From Phialocephala subalpina (taxonomy: Eukaryota > Ascomycota > Leotiomycetes > Helotiales > Mollisiaceae): a stretch of 64,000 bases of DNA. Numbering within the stretch: the stretch's first letter is position 1; every line of letters starts with the position of its first letter. This document shows positions 56,923 through 64,000 of the stretch, piece by piece. The DNA is taken from contig FJOG01000040.1 of NCBI GenBank assembly GCA_900073065.1, forward strand, positions 226,822 through 290,821. Reading direction: 5' to 3'. Position numbers and translations under genes: made by a program. The notes under the pieces were generated by a model, which saw only the letters and a program-made list of their open reading frames with translations, made no database searches and was not told where the DNA came from.

Positions 56923-58238
56923 TCACTCAGGTAGAAACCAAGCAACAGCTGATGCCAAAACCCGCCCCTTTGCGCATGCTTGCCCTTCTTCATTTCCAAA
57001 TACTTCCATCAAAGGGTGAACAAGTACTGAGAAGTGCTTGTTATGCAATGTTGTACGATCTTCGGGAAGTAAAAATGTATGTGGAACAAGTTTCTCTGAC
57101 CAATCCACATAGAGTTCATCTTTCATATCTTGAGCAAAGTAGCAGACAAGATTGGATCTTCTAGCCCAAATGTTGAGGGAGAGGTTCTTGGCCCGACCAA
57201 AAATTCGATCGAGTTGACTTTGCAACTCCTCGCTTGTGTCTTCGACCAGCTTCCCAGCCACGCCGGAAAGAAATAATTGCATAGCTTCGGTGCATTGGCT
57301 GTCTTCTTGACTATCGGGGCCAGGTGTATTTTCGACACTGCTAGAGGCTGTCATCGAACCATCGGCTTCTTCTGGGCCCGTGGGCGTCCGAGGATATTCG
57401 TCATTGACGGCAGGGCTTTCTGAACTTGGGCTCGATTTCGTGCCAATCGCATCCGCGCCACGGCCATTCCTTCTGAATTCCTCGTTCTGGAATTCCCTAA
57501 CTCTCTCGGATCTCCATAGATGCGCCTCGATTTCGTTCACTATTCATATCAGCTTTCGAGTCAGGGCTTATAGGTAAAATACAACACACCGCCAGCCATG
57601 TAAGCACACATCTCCATGTACTTAGGATCGAGAAACACTGGTGAAGCTACTGCCGTGCTGGTCCTATCTTTATCGATTCTTTTGGCAAAAAAAAACGGGT
57701 TCTGAATGATTTCGAAGTGGAGAGTGTAAGAAAGAAGAGCACCCAGAAGCAGCCACAGAAATTTTTTCTGCCCAATGAAATTTCCGAGAACTGCCCCATC
57801 TGGATCTATCAAGACAGTCTGAGCAAGCTGCTCTCTGAAATGCTCAAGGTCTTCAGCATTAAGATGGTCGAGTGAGCTTCGCGCCCATTTTTTGGACCAT
57901 AAAGTGATCTCATTTCTGAGTCTCTTGACCTCCTTCTGGAGGTCGTCGTCCGTCTTGATCGAGTGCGACTCGGCGAGGGTTTGAAAGATACTCCTTTGTA
58001 TTTTGGAAAGTTCAGCATTATGTTCAGACTTGATGTCCTGGATGCGCTTCTCCTGTACCTCCCACAGTAGCTTGTTCTTGTTGTAAACCTCTTTGAGGAG
58101 TTCATATTCCCGTTTCCAATTTTTTTCAGTATCCTCTCTAGAGATTCCGAGGTCTTTAGGTGGTGTACCTTGAAACTTGGCGGGCTTCTTTGGTGAGGAA
58201 TATTGTTGAAGTTGGCTTGCGCCGTCACCGTAGGCCAT
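56923..58238 (-). CDS. coiled-coil membrane protein, unknown function
   Basis: Two exons (58238-57590, 57539-56923) around a 50-bp intron give 421 residues from ATG 58238 (MAYGDGASQLQQYSSPKK). A long charged coiled coil (residues ~30-130, NWKREYELLKEVYNKNKLLWEVQEKRIQDI) is followed by one hydrophobic segment (KFLWLLLGALLSYTLHF, ~155), a conserved-looking PKYMEMCAYMAGGVVNEIEAHLWRSERVREFQNEEFRR block spanning the splice junction, a Ser/Pro-rich disordered linker and a C-terminal alpha-helical region. I recognise no named domain. It lies in tandem with the GTPase (same strand, 512 bp apart) and head to head with the Hsp70 gene, which suggests joint regulation. Confidence 0.7.
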
Positions 58239-58861
58239 GTGCTGGAGTTATTTTAGAAAGCGCTCGTATGAAGGGGATGGCAAACACTTACAGGATCAAT
58301 TTTTTGGTTACTCGACCCCAAAAAATATCTAGTAAAGGTGGTCATTGCCTAAATCCGTGTGCTTTTACGCGCTCGAGTGAAAGATTCCGTAGTAGAACCT
58401 TCTGACTCAAGGAAGAGGACTGTCAAGATCATGCACTTAGAACTAGGTGACAGGATAAGGAGCCGCTTTAATCATGGCAGGTGCTGGCGGAATGCATGGC
58501 CTGATAAAAGCAATTTGCAGGCCTTGGAAGGGCGGGGCTGAGGTAGTGAGGCTTGCATGTCGCATAACCTTGGATGCAACCTCAACCCGAAGAGGATTGC
58601 TTGGTCCCGTGACAGCACACCGAGTATTGCCTTATTTTCGATCGATCATCTGCATGTGGGCGCGCGTACTAGTTTCCAGGGGTGTTTAGTTCCGCCTTCC
58701 AGATCCAGCCCTGACAAGAGAACTTGGTCAATTCAGTATCCGCCTCGTACTTAACATCAAACCCTTTAGCATAGACCCATCATTTCTGCCTGAGTCCATG
58801 TTATATTGACCGATTTGCGAGTCGCAGTACAATTCCTGAAGCGGCAGTTTAAAGTATCATA
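58239..58861. promoter_or_regulatory. divergent promoter of membrane-protein and Hsp70 genes
   Basis: The 623-bp interval between two start codons facing away from each other. I could not identify a heat-shock element array by eye. Confidence 0.4.
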
Positions 58862-61077
58862 ATGCCCGCCTCAATACCACGTGAGAGATTGATTGTAGGT
58901 GTTGACTACGGCACAACGTTCTCTGGTATGTTAAGAAGATGCAATGCGCAAGCATAAAGTTCACCAGACACTAATAGTCCAATGTAGGCGTCAGTTACGT
59001 AACCACAGCGCAAAGGGACGTGAAGGACATTACCGTCATTCGAAGATGGCCAGGAGACACTGACGCACGCAAGACTCCAACCAGAATCGCTTACAAAGAA
59101 GACAATCCCAGACTAGAGGGAATAAAATGGGGTTTCCAAGCAGATGCGAAGGTCATGTCATGTGCTTGGACGAAACTTCTCCTAGATCGCGGTTCTGACA
59201 GTCAAGAGCACGATGATCCCGTGCTACGACAGGCAGCTGGTTCAGGAATCTTTCATTTGCCAGAACACCGTGATGCCGAAGGTGTCTGCGAAGACTTTTT
59301 AAGGGAAGTTTACCAGCACGTGACTCAGCATATTGAGATGAAGATCGGCCAAGGACTCTTCGACGTTACGCCGATGGATTGCTGGCTAACTATACCAGCG
59401 ACATGGAGTGATAGAGCAAAAGCTTCCACAAAGGACGCTGCAAAAAGAGCCGGTTTTGGGGGTCGGAAAGCCTTAGGGGATCGTCTCTCCACAATCATGG
59501 AACCTGAAGCAGCAGCACTTGCAGCGTTGAAGGGGTACGAAGCTGGAGAGTCTATCAATCCAATAAAGGTCAATACACATGAAAAGTCTTGCAGTATGCT
59601 CAAGTTTACTTATACTTCCACAGGCTGGAGAACACGTGCTGGTTTGCGATTGTGGAGGGGGAACAGTTGATATTACAACTTACGTCGTCTTCACGACGAC
59701 TCCTCTACAATTTGAGGAGTTGTGTGAGGGGATAGGTATGGAAATTGACCCGAATCAGATATTGACTAAAGACAGCAGGTGCGAAATGCGGTTCCACATT
59801 CATCGATCGAAATTTGCACAAGTTGATGAGCGAAAAGTTCGGGGCAGCATTCGATAAGGTCCCCGCAGCAAAGAAAGGTCCTGGAAGCATATTTATGAAG
59901 GATTTCGAAATTTTGAAATCAGATTTCAGAGATTCAGCCCCCGACCACGTGGTTGAATTGACGTTGAAAATGGATCTTGAAGAATCTGAAAGCTATGATC
60001 CGGACGACGGAACAATCAAATTGACACGGTACTGTACCGCTCTCATACGCCCTTGAACTGCTCTAAAGACTGCTGGGCAGCGGAGTAAAGCGTGCTAAAT
60101 TCGTACAGGCGAGAATTACGAGGTCTCATTGATCCAGTGGTGTTGAAGGTGCTGCAGCTTGTTAGAAGCCAGGCACAAGAGGTACAAAAGATTGGCCAAG
60201 GGAAAATTGATGTAAGTGTCCTAGGGATCATGATGAGGCTTGACTTACGTACTTAAATGGATGTAGAGAATTGTATTAGTTGGGGGCTTCGGCGATTCAA
60301 TTTATCTGTTTGAGAGACTCAAAGAATGGAGCAGAAGAGAGTTGGGCGCAATAATTGTCTGCCCGGAGCATCCGTTTGTAATCTGGTTTAAAACCGAAGC
60401 AATCAAAACACTGACCAAATCTGCAGTCAATCAGCTGTTGTTCTAGGCGCAGCGCTTCGAGGACTAGAGGGTTTAGCTCCCAGGAAAAGGAAATGTCGAC
60501 GGCATTACGGGGTCGCAGTCGGCATGCCCTTCCGTCCCGATAAAGACCCTGTGCAATTTCGATATCAAGACGCTGCTACGAAAATGGATTACTGTTCGGG
60601 AAGAGCAGAGTGGCTGCTTAAGAAGGTGACTTACTTTGGTACGCTGACTCTGTTAGGCCTCCCATGTTAACAATTTTCAGGGAGCCGAGATAACGAAGGA
60701 CACCAAAAAGATCATAAACATAGACATCCATGTGAAACAAGGACAGGAAAAAATAGCAGAGTTAGAGTTATTCTCTTGTAACCTGGCCACACCACCAGAC
60801 AGAGTTGACCATGAAAGTAAGTCATTCGTGGTATTTGAAAGAAAGAGACTAAAGTTCGACATCAGGAGTCACATATGTTGGGAAGATACGAGTGGATTTG
60901 ACATCATACCTCGATTCTGACAGCTCAGGCAGGAAAGACTTGAAGATCGGTGGGAAAGGTTCGTATTCTATTGCGGCGGAAGTGCAAGTCGAGTTTGGGA
61001 ATGAGAGTGGTATTCTGCAGTTCAAGACCGTGATAGATGGCAAGGAAGCTGGGAAAACCTCAATAGATTTTGATTAG
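58862..61077 (+). CDS. Hsp70-like protein of the HSPA12 type
   Basis: Multi-exon; starts MPASIPRERLIVGVDYGTTFSG at ATG 58862 and ends KAGKTSIDFD with TAG at 61075-61077. All three nucleotide-binding signatures of the actin/Hsp70 ATPase fold are present: phosphate-1 DYGTTFSGVSY at residue 15, phosphate-2 CDCGGGTVDITTY at 223, and the adenosine motif IVLVGGFGDSIYLFERL. CPEHPQSAVVLGAALRGLEG follows across an intron. The family-specific WLTIPATWSDRAK and MEPEAAALAAL segments match fungal and animal HSPA12-like proteins. The C-terminal part is a short beta-rich region (GKGSYSIAAEVQVEFG), not a standard substrate-binding domain, and there is no EEVD end. Such proteins are stress-linked ATPases of uncertain clients, and they expand in fungi. 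Confidence 0.9.
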
Positions 61078-61515
61078 TCACCCCCTTAAACATGGGCAAT
61101 GAGGTACAATAGTTTGTTGTCAGAGTCGAGTGTCGTCTGACAAAAGATGAAAAAGGGAATAGCGTAGTAATAATAAATGCCAACAAAAGCTGATGTCAAG
61201 AACGGGCATCCATCAATGGGTATGAATACGTCCTCTCAATCGTGACCATTCTCCGGCCCTACCGAAATAACGTCAGTAACGAAGTCGCATTACGAAGCAG
61301 CCGACAAACCACCATGAGGTATCAACACGCCAACCGGGGTTCCCGGGGTTTGTTACTCGCAAATGAACCGAGTCGTGGCGAGCCGTGCAATTGCCAGAAA
61401 AAGAGGTAGGGTGTAAATGATAACTTAGCTAACATTTACGGATGAAAGCTGGATGGCCACATGATTGCGTTTGAATTCAACACAACAATTTCATAAGCAA
61501 ACGCTTTCTAGTACC
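61078..61515. other. converging 3' flanks
   Basis: Between the Hsp70-like stop and the stop of the oxidoreductase gene. Nothing recognised. Confidence 0.5.
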
Positions 61516-63085
61516 TCAATTTTCGAAGAATTTCTTCTCGAACTTGAATCCAACACCATCAAGTCTATCAATGAATTTCTGTCCCAAACACGCAGGAGTA
61601 TAGACTCCGCCAGAAAGATCATGCTGATCCCGGAGAATCGAAAGCGCAGCCTGCGCCAAAGACAATCCGGTGACTGTTTCAAATCAGCTTCATCCCGCAG
61701 AACATATTGGGACACTTACATTCATACAAAGAGCCTTCGTAAGCAGCCTTACAGAACGCCCTGGGAGAATTTGGCGCCGCAATATCAGGTGTTCCAATGC
61801 CACGATACTCAAATCGATCGTTCTTCGATTCTTCCTTTGTTGGTCCATCGCCTGGCTGATAGACCAACTTTCTGCCGATGACCCGCATGAACGGAATCGC
61901 GAGCATCAGCGAGCCTAAGACTAACGAAAAATGGATAAATATCGCTGAAAGATGGTTGCGAGCTTTCATGTATTCGTAGAAATGGAAGTTGGGTCCGTAG
62001 AACTTGTCGCCTCCGAGCAAGCCCCAGCTTCGTTGTACGATGGGTCTATCGGCCATGCCTCCGAGGGAGCTTGTGAGAATTCCAAGATCCGGCACTACGC
62101 GTATACCAAGGATTTTCGTCACAAGGGATGTGGTATCTTTGGCCTTGGGTCCTGGAATAGGAGAGATCGCATAGGGAACACCTGCTGCCTGGATTTGCTT
62201 CAAACTGTAGGATTCCATAATGTTGAAGACTGTATCCAAAGTTCCACCAGAAGGTTTTGAGCTGAGTTCAAGTCAGCGGGAAAGCCTACAAGATCGTCCC
62301 AAGTTTTCAATATGCTCGCTTGTTGTCCCTCTGAGCATTGAACATTCAACATGTCTGCGAATCACCTCGAGGACGGCTCCTCGCCAGAGAATGAGAATGT
62401 CCCACGCCAAAACGTGTCTTTGATGCCCAATGAAGAGCCAGTCCATACAAAATCAAAAATATTACGTACCGCACATCATGAACAGACACAACTACCTCCG
62501 CAGTTGGCACTGACAACTTCTTCCGGATCATATCCACCAAAGTCCACGTGACCAAATCAGCTGGAGCAGAATCAATGCCAATTTGAGGGATCATGATTGC
62601 CCCGCTGGCTTGCGCAGTCTTCTCATATTTCTTGATCATATCCGCAACATACGGTACCTCTCCAGTGACATCGAGATAGTGAGTGCCATTCTCAGCACAA
62701 GCTTTGAAAGCATACTCGCCGTAAAGAGCATATGGTCCGACAGTTGCAATCAGAACCTTCGTTTTCTTTGCCAATGCACTCAATTCTGTATCATTAAGGT
62801 TGCAAATTTCGATTTCTATCAATTATTAGCCTTGACCTTCAACATTGAAGAAATATCAAGCGCGTAAAGCGAGCCAAGGGGACAGATTTAGTGCTTACCT
62901 GGTTGTGTCCTATCGGGATTCAATGCTTTACACTCCTTTGCCAATGCTTCCAGCTTACTTGCAGAGCGGCCGGCAATTGCCCACTTCAGATCTGTGGGTA
63001 GCTTGGTAGCAATTTGTTCAGCTGCAAGCTTTCCAGTGTAACCTGTGGCTCCGAAGACGACGATGTCATATTGACGAGATGACAT
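61516..63085 (-). CDS. saccharopine dehydrogenase-like oxidoreductase (SCCPDH family)
   Basis: Four exons from ATG 63085 (MSSRQYDIVVFGATGYTGKLAAEQIAT) to TGA at 61516-61518; the third intron is long (62262-62469, 208 bp). Residues 7-20 hold the Rossmann GATGYTG dinucleotide-binding motif, followed by KWAIAGRSASKLEAL. ATVGPYALYGEYAFKACAENGTHYLDVTGE, then KYEKTAQASGAIMIPQIGIDSAPADL, are the conserved core of saccharopine-dehydrogenase-like proteins. A membrane-like helix (HLSAIFIHFSLVLGSLMLAIPF) lies in the C-terminal third, as in the eukaryotic SCCPDH group found on lipid droplets and other membranes. The substrate is unknown; it is not the lysine-pathway enzyme. The C-terminus (DRLDGVGFKFEKKFFEN) is the usual conserved end. 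Confidence 0.88.
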
Positions 63086-63466
63086 GATTCGATGATAATA
63101 TTCCGCTTCTAGATGGTTTAGATACTGAAGATATCGAAAGCCAAACTTATGAAAGCAGTATAGAGCTGAACAGCAATATATCAAGACTTGAAACAATTTT
63201 CACCACATGACGATGGCTTGATCGAAAAGTTACTGTCTCCTGTCTCAGCAGGGCTTCAAGTCCGAAGCCTCGGCATGTGAGTCGGAGTTAACGATCTCAA
63301 TTAGGAATGGCGTCTGTATCACGTGCTGAGCCATTCCGGCCTTGAACGCGAGGCAAACAAAATCAAGGGTAAGCGAGCCACACACTCAGAAATTGTTATC
63401 AAAATCAACGTCTCGAAATAACGTCCATCTCCAACACACCGTTCATCACACGCAACCACAGCCAAG
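63086..63466. promoter_or_regulatory. divergent promoter of oxidoreductase and RPL43
   Basis: A 381-bp interval between divergent start codons. It serves the ribosomal gene rightwards and the oxidoreductase leftwards. Confidence 0.5.
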
Positions 63467-64000
63467 ATGACGAAGAGAACCAAGAAGGTCGGAGTTACCG
63501 GCAAGTACGGTACAAGGTATGCAAATGTCCCTTTCCAGCGCGCGCGACGGCGCAACATGACGCAGAAAGGCCTATGATACCAATTCTGCATATTCGATCA
63601 ATCACGACCTCACGATCCGCCATTTATGGAGGATGGGAAGACGGGAACATTTGAAATGGAATGCTAACGCGGTTCTCTCTGCCATTCAGATACGGTGCCT
63701 CCCTCCGAAAGCAAGTCAAGAAGATGGAAATCACCCAGCACGCCAAATACGTCTGCACCTTCTGCGGAAAGACCACTGTCAAGAGACACTCAGTCGGTAT
63801 CTGGAACTGCAAGTCGTGCAACAAGACCGTCGCTGGAGGAGCTTACACTGTGTCGTACGTAACGAATCCATCTCGAATCGAAACCGAAATCTCGATTGAG
63901 GATAATTACCCCATAAGGAGAACACAAGCTGACAATACTGCTGCAGAACACCTGCCGCCGCTGCCATGCGATCGACGCTTCGACGATTGAGGGAGATTGC
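63467..64000 (+). CDS. RPL43: 60S ribosomal protein eL43 (L37a), 3' end outside window
   Basis: Exon 1 63467-63517 ([17 protein letters not shown]), intron 63518-63689 (172 bp), exon 2 63690-63855 or so, and exon 3 from 63947 to the window end. Joined they read [54 protein letters not shown], then [19 protein letters not shown]. The C-x2-C...C-x2-C zinc ribbon (CTFC, CKSC) is complete. Only a few residues and the stop remain beyond base 64000. eL43 is a structural protein of the large ribosomal subunit. The long first intron is usual for fungal ribosomal protein genes. Confidence 0.96.

Noticed and set aside
1..64000. CRISPR array, bacterial operon, or secondary-metabolite synthase cluster
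   Set aside because: No regularly spaced short repeats, and no PKS, NRPS or terpene-synthase signature; all genes are eukaryotic with introns.

Overview
The window is 64 kb of nuclear DNA from a filamentous ascomycete (Pezizomycotina). The reasons are short GT-AG introns (46-98 bp in most cases I placed), a PDR-type ABC transporter, GPI-anchored secreted proteins, HET-domain genes, a DUF6604 gene, fungal PEX26 and ALG8. Several families look Leotiomycete-like, but I cannot fix the class from sequence alone. A 533-base run of N (16421-16953) is an assembly gap.

Layout. 1-2562 holds the 3' half of a PDR/ABCG multidrug transporter. 2.6-14.3 kb is gene-poor: a small secreted protein (4.05-4.83 kb), a DUF3455 secreted protein (7.6-8.4 kb), a GPI-anchored beta-propeller protein (9.4-10.6 kb), and at least three decayed genes whose stops look like C-to-T changes (3.4-3.66, 6.26-6.67 and 11.5-12.6 kb). 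14.35-16.4 kb is an allantoate/nicotinate-type MFS transporter. After the gap come a small unknown gene, a DUF6604 gene, a divergent eIF5A paralogue and a GPI-anchored cupredoxin (17.3-23.5 kb). A quiet 3.9 kb stretch follows.

27.4-41.8 kb is a dense housekeeping block: ISWI-complex subunit ITC1, an unknown coiled-coil protein, ALG8, an L-type lectin cargo receptor, PEX26 and a PARN/CAF1-type ribonuclease. 42.6-47.2 kb has a broken phosphatidylserine decarboxylase-like gene, an unknown gene and a second MFS transporter. At 47756-48445 lies a non-autonomous DNA transposon with 26-bp terminal inverted repeats and a perfect 9-bp target duplication, just upstream of a HET-domain gene.

48.6-61.1 kb is an accessory block that resembles fungal non-self recognition or stress signalling: two HET genes (one with a homopolymer frameshift), a P-loop GTPase with coiled coil, a coiled-coil membrane protein and an HSPA12-like Hsp70. 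The window closes with a saccharopine-dehydrogenase-like oxidoreductase and the start of ribosomal protein eL43.

How the genes work together: ALG8 (lipid-linked glycan glucosylation) and the lectin receptor (glycoprotein export) lie head to head and belong to one secretory pathway. The membrane protein and the Hsp70 share a divergent promoter, and the GTPase is co-oriented with the membrane protein. Coordinates of multi-exon genes run from start codon to stop codon; splice sites were placed by eye from frame, GT/AG and family conservation.
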